The translations under genes were made by a program, and so were the position numbers. Below are positions 22,798 to 30,378 of a stretch of 31,234 nucleotides of DNA, piece by piece. The stretch's first letter is position 1. Each line of letters opens with the position of its first letter. Under the pieces are notes generated by a model that was given only the letters and a program-made list of their open reading frames with translations, did no database searches and was not told the DNA's origin. The stretch is from Caldisericota bacterium (GTDB lineage Bacteria; Caldisericota; JANLFM01): assembly GCA_024655865.1 (NCBI GenBank), contig JANLFM010000007.1:1-31234 (forward strand). The letters run 5' to 3'.

Positions 22798-25146
22798 TTA
22801 GCTTTTCCTTTTTGCCAGAGCCTCCTTGAGCACTTCATCCATATGATTCACGAGCACAAATTTCATGCTCTTCTTGACGATGGGTGGAAGCTTTTCCAAC
22901 TCCTTTTTATTGGCTTCAGGAAGGATCATAGTTTTTATTCCGGCCCTGTGGGCTGCAAGGACTTTCTCCCTAACTCCACCTATGGGAAGTACTCTTCCCC
23001 TGAGCGTGATCTCCCCGGTCATGGCCACATCGCGCCGTACTGGCTTTCCGGAAAGAGCGGAGACCAGAGCTGCTGCCATGGCGATTCCCGCAGAGGGGCC
23101 TTCCTTGGGAATGGCTCCTGCAGGAACGTGGATGTGGATGTCCATCTGGCGATAGAAGCTCTCATCGATGGAGAGCTCCTTGGCCCGGGAACGAACATAA
23201 GTGATTGCCGCTCTGGCAGCTTCTTTCATCACGTCCCCTAACTGACCTGTCAGGAGGAGCTCCCCTTTGCCCTTGACCAGGGCAACCTCAATGGGCATGA
23301 TGTCCCCACCGTACTCACTCACCCCTACCCCTGTGGCCACTCCTACCTCATCCTGCTTTTCTGCAGATTCGTAGTGGTAGCGAGGGATATCCAGATACTG
23401 GGGAACAGTTTTCGCAGTAACGGTAACGCCAGAGAAATCTTTATTCTCCACTTTAGCTCGAGCTATCTTGCGGCAGATATTGGAAATCTCGCGCTCTAAG
23501 TTGCGCACTCCGGCTTCCCTGGTGTACTCCCGAACGATCCTTAAAATAGCACCTTCGTTGATTTTAAGATCCTCGGGCGAGAGCCCATTGGCCTCAAGCT
23601 GTTTGGGGATTAAGAAACGCTCGGCGATCTTTACCTTTTCCAGCTCCGTATACCCGGGCAAGCCGATGACCTCCATCCTGTCCAGAAGGGCTGGAGGGAC
23701 GGTGTGCAGCACGTTGGCCGTAGTGATGAAGAGCACCTTGGAGAGATCGAAGGGGACTTCGATGTAGTGGTCAGAGAAGGAGTGGTTCTGCTCAGGATCA
23801 AGAGCCTCAAGCAGGGCAGCTGAAGGGTCTCCCCTGAAGTCGGTACCCAATTTGTCGATCTCATCAAGGAGGAAGACCGGGTTCTTGGAACCGGCGTTCT
23901 TCATTCCCTGAATGATTCTCCCGGGAAGAGCGCCCACGTATGTGCGGCGGTGGCCCCGGATTTCCGCTTCATCCCGCACTCCGCCTAAGGACATGCGCAC
24001 GAACTTTCTGCCCATGGCCCGAGCAATGGACTTTGCCAGAGAGGTCTTTCCCACTCCAGGAGGCCCCACGAAGCAAAGGATAGGACTTTTCACCTTCTTG
24101 GAAAGGTGGCGCACAGCGAGGAACTCCAGAATGCGTTCCTTAGGCTCTTTTAAGCCGTAGTGGTCTGCCTCCAGGATTTCCTCAGCTTCCTTTAAGTCCA
24201 GCTTGTCAGGGGTCTCGATACTCCAGGGAAGGTCCAGGAGCCAATCGAGATAGGTGCGCACAACCGTGGATTCTGCCACCATCGGAGGCATCTTCTCCAG
24301 CCGGGAAAGCTCTTCCTCCACCTTTTCCCGAACCTGTGGAGGAGGGTTGACCTTTTCCATCTTGGTGCGGTAGGCCTCGATCTCGGCCAACTTCTCGTCC
24401 TTTTCCCCTAACTCCTGCTGAATGGCCTTCATTTGCTCTCTGAGGAAGTACTCTTTCTGGCTTTTCTCCACTGAGGTCTTGACCCTGTCCTCGAGCTTTT
24501 TGGCCAGCTCCAGGACTTCAAGCTCCTTGGAGAGGACTTCTCCTAGTTTCTCCAGACGCGGGTAGACGTCAGTGATTTCCAGGATTTCCTGCTTTTCCTT
24601 GATGGAAAGGACCATATTAGCCGCAATAAGGTCAGCGAGCTGGTTGGGGTCATCCACGTTCATGATCGCTACCGTGGCCTCGCTGGAAACTCGCTTGGAA
24701 AGACGGGCGTAGTTCTCAAATTGCTCGACGACCATCCTCATCAAGGCTTCCAGGTTTTTCGAGGGCTGCACAACCTCAGGAAGATAATGAAACTTGACCC
24801 GGTAGGAGGGGCTGGTCTGGGTAAATTCGTCGATCTTTACCCGGCAAACTCCTTCTACTACCACGGAGAAGGTGCCATCGGGCATCTTCAGGAGCCTGAG
24901 GATTTCCGCGCCCACTCCTATTTGGAAGACATCATTAGGACCCGGGTCCTCGATGGATTCCTCTTTCTGGGTAACTAATATAATTAATCTGTCCTTCTGG
25001 ACAGCTTCTTCCAGCGATTTGGTGGATTTCTCCCTACCAACGGTCAAGGGAATAATCATATGGGGGAAAACTACTACGTTGCGCAGCGGCAGAAGCGGCG
25101 CTTCGGTCAGGTTTTCCCAAATTGAAAGAGCGTTTTCTCGCGCCAT
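22798..25146 (-). CDS. lon: ATP-dependent Lon protease
   Basis: This 782-residue AAA+ serine protease degrades misfolded and regulatory proteins. It has the N-terminal LON substrate domain (PLLPLRNVVVFPHMIIPLTVGR), a coiled-coil linker, Walker A GPPGVGKT near 358-365, Walker B VFLLDEIDK, and the protease domain with the catalytic pair Ser685 (GPSAG) and Lys728 (GGVREKVLAA), 43 residues apart as in other Lon enzymes. The ATG follows an excellent AGGAGG-like site (GGAGGTGAAACT). A perfect CIRCE element lies 31 bases upstream, so heat-shock control by HrcA is expected. It follows tig-clpP-clpX in one direction. Confidence 0.97.
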   Translation of the reverse strand: MARENALSIWENLTEAPLLPLRNVVVFPHMIIPLTVGREKSTKSLEEAVQKDRLIILVTQKEESIEDPGPNDVFQIGVGAEILRLLKMPDGTFSVVVEGVCRVKIDEFTQTSPSYRVKFHYLPEVVQPSKNLEALMRMVVEQFENYARLSKRVSSEATVAIMNVDDPNQLADLIAANMVLSIKEKQEILEITDVYPRLEKLGEVLSKELEVLELAKKLEDRVKTSVEKSQKEYFLREQMKAIQQELGEKDEKLAEIEAYRTKMEKVNPPPQVREKVEEELSRLEKMPPMVAESTVVRTYLDWLLDLPWSIETPDKLDLKEAEEILEADHYGLKEPKERILEFLAVRHLSKKVKSPILCFVGPPGVGKTSLAKSIARAMGRKFVRMSLGGVRDEAEIRGHRRTYVGALPGRIIQGMKNAGSKNPVFLLDEIDKLGTDFRGDPSAALLEALDPEQNHSFSDHYIEVPFDLSKVLFITTANVLHTVPPALLDRMEVIGLPGYTELEKVKIAERFLIPKQLEANGLSPEDLKINEGAILRIVREYTREAGVRNLEREISNICRKIARAKVENKDFSGVTVTAKTVPQYLDIPRYHYESAEKQDEVGVATGVGVSEYGGDIMPIEVALVKGKGELLLTGQLGDVMKEAARAAITYVRSRAKELSIDESFYRQMDIHIHVPAGAIPKEGPSAGIAMAAALVSALSGKPVRRDVAMTGEITLRGRVLPIGGVREKVLAAHRAGIKTMILPEANKKELEKLPPIVKKSMKFVLVNHMDEVLKEALAKRKS

Positions 25147-25176
25147 AGTTTCACCTCCATTTTCTTTTGCTATATT

Positions 25177-25203
25177 TTAGCACTCTTTAGTCAAGAGTGC
25201 TAA
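25177..25203. promoter_or_regulatory. CIRCE element (HrcA operator) before lon
   Basis: TTAGCACTC (25177-25185), nine bases, and GAGTGCTAA (25195-25203) match the CIRCE consensus perfectly. HrcA is known to bind this sequence and repress heat-shock genes, usually groESL and dnaK. Here it lies between clpX and lon and overlaps the clpX stop codon at 25200-25202. On the minus strand the spacer contains TTGACT, which may serve as a -35 box, but no well-placed -10 is obvious. Confidence 0.92.
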
Positions 25204-26450
25204 CGAAGGAGGGCTTCCTTCTTTTCCTCTTTCCTGGCCGATTTTTCCAAAATCGGCCTCCCGCCATTCAAAATTACTTCTTCGGTGATCAAACACCTGG
25301 TTATACCTTTCATGGATGGTACCTCAAACATTAAATCGAGCATTAAACTTTCCAGAACAGATCTCAATCCGCGCGCCCCTATCCCTAAGCCCAGTGCCTT
25401 TCTGGCGATGGTTCTAAGTACTCCCTCAGTAAAGATCAGTTCTATTCCATCTAATGCCATGAGCTTCTGGTATTGCCTGATAATGGCGTTCCCGGGCTCG
25501 ACGAGAATCCTCACCAGGTCATCCTCAGAAAGGGGTTCGAATTCCACAATCAGGGGGAACCGCCCCACCAGCTCGGGAATCATCCCGAACTTTAAAAGGT
25601 CCTCGGGCATAGCCCCCTTTCCTGCTACTTCTGCTTTGCTTTCTTTTGCGACGAAACCGATGGATCCTTTTTCCTTTTTCTTTATTATTTTATCAAGCCC
25701 CTCGAAGGAACCGCCAGCGATGAAAAGGACATTGGTAGTGTCCATTTGAATGAAATCCTGGTAGGGATGCTTTCTTCCTCCTTGAGGGGGGACATTCATT
25801 ACTGCTCCCTCTAACATTTTGAGCAGGGCCTGCTGCACTCCCTCTCCGGAGACGTCCCTGGTGATCGAGGGGTTCTCCGATTTGCGCCCAATTTTATCTA
25901 TCTCATCGATGTACACGATCCCTTTTTCCGCTCTCTTGACATCGAAATCCGCGGCCTGCAGCAACCTTAAGAGGACGTTCTCCACATCCTCACCCACGTA
26001 GCCTGCTTCCGTAAGGGAAGTAGCGTCGGCAAGGGCAAATGGGACTTTGAGGAATTTAGCCAGAGTCTGAACTAAAAGAGTCTTCCCTACTCCGGTAGGA
26101 CCTATAAACAGAAGGTTGCTCTTTTGAATCTCCACATCCTGAGAAGAGGGAGAGGAGATCCTCTTGTAATGGTTATAGACGGCTACAGAGAGGGCCTTCT
26201 TGGCCTTTTCCTGCCCGATCACGTAGTCGTCTAAAGCTTTTTTGATCTCCATCGGCGTGGGAAACCGGGAAAGCTCAAGGGAAAAACTGTCCGCGCGGTT
26301 CATAGCGTTGTGGAACAGGGTAACACACTCCTCGCAAATAAAGGCGTTATAACCAGCAAACAATTTGCCGGTTCCCGTAGCGGGTCTGCCGCAGAAGGAA
26401 CAGTATCGCTCTTTCCCCGCGGGAGAAGAGAAGGGTCTTAAGTCGGACAT
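25200..26450 (-). CDS. clpX: ATP-dependent Clp protease ATP-binding subunit ClpX
   Basis: The AAA+ unfoldase that feeds tagged or specific proteins into ClpP. 416 residues. The N-terminal C4 zinc-binding domain has Cys17, Cys20, Cys39 and Cys42. Walker A GPTGVGKT lies near 116-123, followed by [12 protein letters not shown] and the sensor region of the AAA+ module. The ClpP-binding loop motif should be the IGF in [10 protein letters not shown]. The start is ATG at 26450, 12 bases after the clpP stop, with a weak AGAGAA ribosome site. The stop lies inside the CIRCE element. Confidence 0.97.
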   Translation of the reverse strand: MSDLRPFSSPAGKERYCSFCGRPATGTGKLFAGYNAFICEECVTLFHNAMNRADSFSLELSRFPTPMEIKKALDDYVIGQEKAKKALSVAVYNHYKRISSPSSQDVEIQKSNLLFIGPTGVGKTLLVQTLAKFLKVPFALADATSLTEAGYVGEDVENVLLRLLQAADFDVKRAEKGIVYIDEIDKIGRKSENPSITRDVSGEGVQQALLKMLEGAVMNVPPQGGRKHPYQDFIQMDTTNVLFIAGGSFEGLDKIIKKKEKGSIGFVAKESKAEVAGKGAMPEDLLKFGMIPELVGRFPLIVEFEPLSEDDLVRILVEPGNAIIRQYQKLMALDGIELIFTEGVLRTIARKALGLGIGARGLRSVLESLMLDLMFEVPSMKGITRCLITEEVILNGGRPILEKSARKEEKKEALLR

Positions 26451-26462
26451 TTAATTCTCTGT

Positions 26463-27053
26463 TTACTCTCTTTTATAGAATACGTAATCGATTAACCCAT
26501 ACTCCTTGGCTTCTTCCGCGGACATGTAAAAATTGCGCTCCGTATCCTTCTCGATTTTCTCCAGAGGCTGTCCGGTGTGCTTAGCCAGGATCTTGTTCAA
26601 GATATTCTTGGTTTCCAGGATCTCCCGGGCCTCGATCTCGATGTCCTTGGCAGCCCCTGAAATCCCCTGCCCGGTCAAGAGAGGCTGATGGATCAGGATA
26701 CGGGCATGGGGAAGCGCCATCCTCTTTCCTTTTGTTCCCGCAGCCAGAATCAGAGCGGCAATGCTTGCTCCCAGGCCAAGACAAATGGTGTTAATCGGGG
26801 ATTTCAGGTATTGCATGGTGTCGTAAATGGCCAAACCAGAGGAAACCAGGCCACCAGGGCTGTTGACGTAAAGGTAGATGTCCTTGGCGGGGTCTTCTGC
26901 TTCCAGGAAGAGAAGCTGGGCGATGATGGAGTTTGCCAGATCATCCATTACCGGCCCTCCCAGGAAGATAATACGGTCCTTAAGCAAGCGAGAATAGATG
27001 TCATAGGCTCGCTCGCCTCGGGGCGTTTGTTCAATAACGTATGGGATAACCAC
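26463..27053 (-). CDS. clpP: ATP-dependent Clp protease proteolytic subunit ClpP
   Basis: A 196-residue serine peptidase that forms the 14-mer chamber for ClpX. The catalytic Ser97 (GLGASIA), His122 (ILIHQP) and Asp170 ([10 protein letters not shown]) are all present. The Ser motif GASIA differs slightly from the common AASM form. ATG at 27053 follows the tig stop by 3 bases; clpX follows after 12 bases. The order tig-clpP-clpX-lon is conserved in many bacteria. Confidence 0.97.
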   Translation of the reverse strand: MVIPYVIEQTPRGERAYDIYSRLLKDRIIFLGGPVMDDLANSIIAQLLFLEAEDPAKDIYLYVNSPGGLVSSGLAIYDTMQYLKSPINTICLGLGASIAALILAAGTKGKRMALPHARILIHQPLLTGQGISGAAKDIEIEAREILETKNILNKILAKHTGQPLEKIEKDTERNFYMSAEEAKEYGLIDYVFYKRE

Positions 27054-27056
27054 TCT

Positions 27057-28280
27057 TTACCTCCCTTCCTCTGTCTCCTTTTGGGAAAGAATCGTAGATA
27101 CCTGCCAGTCGTGGAAGAGTTCGTCCAGGGCTTTTCTTCTTCTCAAGCTGGCGTAGATACTTTCCGGATCAGCGTCCTCGCGGTTCCGCAAGGCCTCCCG
27201 GAGCTCGGACTCCTCAACCTGGATGTCCCTCTCATCAGCCACCTGCCAGAGCACGATTTGCTCCTTGAGGGTCTGAACAGCCTGATTTCTGGCCACCGTT
27301 TCCCTCCACTCTTCCTCGGTAAGACCGATCCTGCCCAGGAAGTCATCCAGCATTCGTCCGGTGCTCCTCAAGTAGTCCTTGAAGGATTCTACGTAATTGG
27401 CCAGCGCTTTCTCCCGGGCGTGACTTGAGAATTCCAGAGGAATAAGTTCTATGTACTTCCTGAGGAACTCTTCCTTGAGTTGCTTCTGGTACTCATTTTC
27501 CATGTAATTTTTCAGATCGGTTCGGACCTTTTCCCTAAGCTCCGCTAGATTTGAGACCTGAAAGTTCTGTGCGAACTCGTCATTTTCTGGGGGAAGCTCT
27601 TTTTGTTTGACCTCGACTACCTGAACCTCTATATCAGCCTTTTCACCCTTGAGATCCACGGAAATGGTTTTCGTCTCCCCAGCCTGAGCCCCTTGCAGGT
27701 TTTGGTCAAACTCGGGCAGAAAGGACTCCTTGCCCAATTCCAGCATCTCGGTAGCCCAGGGCTCATCGCCCAAGCGCCATCTAACCACCACCACGTCACC
27801 GATCTCTGCCGGCCCTTCCTTGGGGATCAGGGCGGCATAGCTTTCCCGGAGGCGGAAAATGGTCTTTTCCACATCAGCATCGGTGACTACAGGAGGAGGA
27901 AGATCAAGTTTCACCTGTTCCACGGGAGGAAGCTCGAATTCTGGCCAGGGATCTACGGTCATGCGGAATATGAAGGGCATGCCCTCCTCGAATTGCTCCA
28001 CTTTTATTTGGGGGGAGAAAAGAGGAGTGATGTTCTCCTTTTCATAAACCTCCTCGATCGATTCCTCAAGGAGCGCGGAGAGGGCCTCCTCCTTGATCTT
28101 TTCTTTGCCTAAAAAGGCCTTTACTACGTTGGTGGGAGCCCTTCCCTTGCGGAAACCAGGAATAACGGCATCTTGACCTAAACGCGAAGTCGCCATGTTC
28201 ATGGCATTATCAACCTTCTCCGCAGGCACTGTCACTCTGAATTCAACCTGGTTTTCCAGGTCTTTTCTCTCAGTTTGCAA
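27057..28280 (-). CDS. tig: Trigger factor, ribosome-associated chaperone
   Basis: A 407-residue peptidyl-prolyl isomerase/chaperone that binds nascent chains at the ribosomal exit tunnel. It contains the ribosome-binding N-domain with the signature GFRKGRAP (about 42-49), a central FKBP-like domain (about 155-240, GPAEIGDVVVV) and a long helical C-terminal chaperone domain. The start is TTG at 28280, after GGAGAAAATAAA. There is no obvious terminator between tRNA-Leu and this gene, so its transcript may start at the tRNA-Leu promoter. Confidence 0.95.
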   Translation of the reverse strand: MQTERKDLENQVEFRVTVPAEKVDNAMNMATSRLGQDAVIPGFRKGRAPTNVVKAFLGKEKIKEEALSALLEESIEEVYEKENITPLFSPQIKVEQFEEGMPFIFRMTVDPWPEFELPPVEQVKLDLPPPVVTDADVEKTIFRLRESYAALIPKEGPAEIGDVVVVRWRLGDEPWATEMLELGKESFLPEFDQNLQGAQAGETKTISVDLKGEKADIEVQVVEVKQKELPPENDEFAQNFQVSNLAELREKVRTDLKNYMENEYQKQLKEEFLRKYIELIPLEFSSHAREKALANYVESFKDYLRSTGRMLDDFLGRIGLTEEEWRETVARNQAVQTLKEQIVLWQVADERDIQVEESELREALRNREDADPESIYASLRRRKALDELFHDWQVSTILSQKETEEGR

Positions 28281-28323
28281 TTTATTTTCTCCTTCCTTAA
28301 GGCTAAGTTCCTTAAAAATTATT

Positions 28324-28408
28324 TGGTGCGAAGGGCGGGACTCGAACCCGCATGGATTGAACCACTGGATCCTAAGTCCAGCGCGTCTGCCAATTCCGCC
28401 ACCTTCGC
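28324..28408 (-). tRNA. tRNA-Leu (anticodon UAG)
   Basis: The 85-base gene has the 7-bp acceptor stem GCGAAGG/CCTTCGC, a long variable arm typical of tRNA-Leu, the anticodon loop CTTAGGA (anticodon TAG, reading CUA), the T-loop GGTTCGAGTCC and an encoded CCA end. Its own promoter lies just upstream. Confidence 0.96.
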
Positions 28409-28419
28409 ATTCTATTCTG

Positions 28420-28448
28420 ATTATAGGGCTTTGAAGGCGGCTTTTCTA
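28420..28448 (-). promoter_or_regulatory. tRNA-Leu promoter
   Basis: The minus strand shows TAGAAA (28443-28448), a 17-base spacer and a perfect TATAAT (28420-28425). The expected start is a few bases before the tRNA 5' end at 28408. Confidence 0.7.
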
Positions 28449-28561
28449 CCCTGAGAAGTTGGATTTCAAGCCAAATTCAAATGCGTTAAAAGGCAAAGCG
28501 AGGGGCGATGATCAAGAAGCACATACTGCTTCAAAGAGTGACGGAACCATTAAAAAAATTC

Positions 28562-28637
28562 TGGTGGGTCGTACAGGACTCGAACCTGTAACCGCCTGAT
28601 TAAGAGTCAGATGCTCTACCAATTGAGCTAACGACCC
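28562..28637 (-). tRNA. tRNA-Lys (anticodon CUU)
   Basis: The 76-base gene has the acceptor stem GGGTCGT/ACGACCC, D-arm TAGCTCAATTGGTAGAGCA, anticodon loop with CTT (GACTCTTAATC), T-arm ACAGGTTCGAGTCCTGT and encoded CCA. A TTTTTTT run follows the CCA by four bases and may end the transcript. Confidence 0.96.
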
Positions 28638-28665
28638 ACGCAGCCGTCCTCTGGACGCAAAAAGT

Positions 28666-28694
28666 AAATTAGCAGAAAAGGGTAATATTTTCAA
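28666..28694 (-). promoter_or_regulatory. tRNA-Lys promoter
   Basis: The minus strand reads TTGAAA (28689-28694), a 17-base spacer and TAATTT (28666-28671), about 28 bases before the tRNA. The solitary IS end starts 10 bases upstream of this -35 box. Confidence 0.6.
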
Positions 28695-28703
28695 GACGAT
28701 CAG

Positions 28704-28735
28704 GGAGGTGTTACCAATCCTTCTCATCTTCCCCA
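28704..28735 (-). repeat. Solitary IS end, copy of the right end at 12457-12488
   Basis: This 32-base segment matches the right inverted repeat of the IS in 27 of 32 positions, including GGAGGTGTTACC and TTCTCATCTT and the terminal CA. No left end or transposase remnant is seen nearby, so it is a remnant, or the end of a non-autonomous derivative. It lies between the tRNA-Lys promoter and the permease leader. Confidence 0.7.
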
Positions 28736-28814
28736 GAGAAAAGATTCAGCAGGTCAGCTTCCTGGAGAGAAGAGAGTAATATTTAAAATTTTATCCATTA
28801 CCCCTAAAAACCTC

Positions 28815-28966
28815 TTGACATGTCTAAAAGTCCCATTGCAACTTTTAGATTTAATAATCTTCTTTGAAAAGGGGGTGAGATAGTTTCTAAAAAAAATCGA
28901 AGAAGATCAAGAAAGGGGGTGAGAAATCCCAATAACTTTTATCTGCCCTATGGCGCAAATTTCTGA
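28815..28966 (+). promoter_or_regulatory. Structured leader region of the permease gene
   Basis: The gene-free stretch from 28638 to 28982 holds, besides the tRNA promoter and IS end, TTGACA (28815-28820) and a perfect inverted repeat TCTAAAAGT/ACTTTTAGA (28823-28831, 28841-28849). A second stem pairs ATCTTCTTTG with CGAAGAAGAT (28857-28866, 28898-28907). Two copies of AAAGGGGGTGAGA (28868-28880 and 28912-28924) are followed by a possible 15-codon frame GTG...TGA (28919-28966) that ends 16 bases before the permease ATG. No -10 box fits the TTGACA at 17 bases. A repressor site or leader-peptide control is possible but unproven. Confidence 0.4.
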
Positions 28967-28982
28967 GACTTAAGGAGGGATT

Positions 28983-30353
28983 ATGGCAGACAAAAAAGAA
29001 GTTGTTCCCGCAGGCGGTGTAGAAGAATTCGGTTACAAACAAGAATTAAAGCGCGTTCTTTCTTTTTGGGATCTCCTGGTTTACGGCTTGGTGTTTATGG
29101 TACCCATTGCTCCGATGGGAATTTACGGAGTGGTAGCTCAGGCCAGCAAGGGCATGGTTCCCCTCACCTACATCATCGGTGCCGTAGCCATGGTCTTTAC
29201 AGCCTTAAGCTACTGGAGGATGGCTCAGGCTTATCCCATTGCAGGATCAGTCTATTCTTACGTTCAGAGGGGAATTAGTCCTCATGTAGGATTTATTGCT
29301 GGCTGGACTATCTTGCTGGACTACATTCTCGTTCCTGCTCTGGTGTACCTCGTCTCAGGTCTCTGGCTTTCAGCAGAATTTCCTGCTATTCCCTTTTGGG
29401 TCTGGATCATTGCTTTTATTGTACTTAATACCATCCTGAACGTTCTGGGAATTGACATCATGGCCAAGGCCATGTGGATAATGTTAGGAATTGAACTTCT
29501 GGCATTTTTGGCCTTTGTGATTGCAGCCATCATAGCTATTGCGAATGGCGCGGCCACTTTCACCTTCAAACCTTTCTTTGATCCGGAAAACTTCAGCTGG
29601 AGTTTTGTACTCACTGCAACGTCAATCTCCGTGTTAAGCTACCTCGGTTTTGACGCCATCAGCACGCTCGCTGAAGAAACTCGTGATCCCAAGCGCATGA
29701 TCGGACGCTCCATGGTGGCCGCTCTGGGTCTTCTGGCATTTTTCTTCGTGATTCAAACGTGGCTTGCAGGATGCATCTGGCCCGATTACAATTCCTTCCC
29801 CAACCCGGACGTGGCCTTCTTCCACATAGCGGAGAAAGCCGGAGGAGCGGTAGTCAGGGTTCTCTGCCTGATTGGAACGGTTCTGGCCTGGGGAGTAGGA
29901 GACGGTCTTGCCTCCCAAGCTGCGGTCTCCCGCATCCTGTATGGAATGGCTCGCGATGAGCAGCTTCCCCCATTCCTAGCTAAGGTGAGCGCCAAGTACA
30001 AAACGCCCTGGGTAGCCACTATCGTGGTAGCGGTAATAACTCTTCCCATCGCTGTATTGCTGCCCCTGGATAAGCTCAGCTCCCTGGTTAACTTTGGCGC
30101 CCTGACAGCGTTCCTCTTCCTGCACGTCACCGTGGTTTCCAACTACATAATCAAGGGAAAGCAGTTCTCCTTCCGGGATATCTTTAATTACTTGCTCTTG
30201 CCCTTAATCGGGTTCGTGATCATCGGCTTCGTCTGGGTCTCACTCGATGCTCTGGCTAAGACCCTGGGCTTCATCTGGTTAGGAGTGGGGCTCGTCCTCC
30301 TTGTAATTGTGACCAGGGGATTTAAGAAGGTTCCACCTGCGCTTCAGGTTTAG
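28983..30353 (+). CDS. APC-family amino acid/amine permease
   Basis: A 456-residue transporter with about 12 membrane helices, of the amino acid-polyamine-organocation superfamily. The first helix carries the typical broken segment (VYGLVFMVPIAPMGIYGVVAQASKG), followed by the AYPIAGSVYSYVQRGISPHVGFIAGW motif of the family and SYLGFDAISTLAEETRDPKR around residues 218-240, which is a conserved APC signature. ATG at 28983 follows AAGGAGG by four bases. It is the first rightward gene after a long leftward series. A probable acetamidase/formamidase follows 25 bases later, so the substrate may be an amide, amine or amino acid; this is inference. Confidence 0.92.
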   Translation: MADKKEVVPAGGVEEFGYKQELKRVLSFWDLLVYGLVFMVPIAPMGIYGVVAQASKGMVPLTYIIGAVAMVFTALSYWRMAQAYPIAGSVYSYVQRGISPHVGFIAGWTILLDYILVPALVYLVSGLWLSAEFPAIPFWVWIIAFIVLNTILNVLGIDIMAKAMWIMLGIELLAFLAFVIAAIIAIANGAATFTFKPFFDPENFSWSFVLTATSISVLSYLGFDAISTLAEETRDPKRMIGRSMVAALGLLAFFFVIQTWLAGCIWPDYNSFPNPDVAFFHIAEKAGGAVVRVLCLIGTVLAWGVGDGLASQAAVSRILYGMARDEQLPPFLAKVSAKYKTPWVATIVVAVITLPIAVLLPLDKLSSLVNFGALTAFLFLHVTVVSNYIIKGKQFSFRDIFNYLLLPLIGFVIIGFVWVSLDALAKTLGFIWLGVGLVLLVIVTRGFKKVPPALQV

Positions 30354-30378
30354 GGCCATTGGCCAGAAAGGAGGAGAA

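Noticed and set aside
25285-25749. 154-codon open frame on the plus strand
   Set aside because: Antisense to clpX; low-complexity Ser-rich translation typical of a shadow frame.
26688-27428. 246-codon open frame on the plus strand
   Set aside because: It lies antisense to clpP and tig, which have clear family motifs, and its translation resembles no protein; it is a shadow frame.
28512-28727. 71-codon minus-strand frame
   Set aside because: It runs through the tRNA-Lys gene and part of the IS end, so it is not a real gene.
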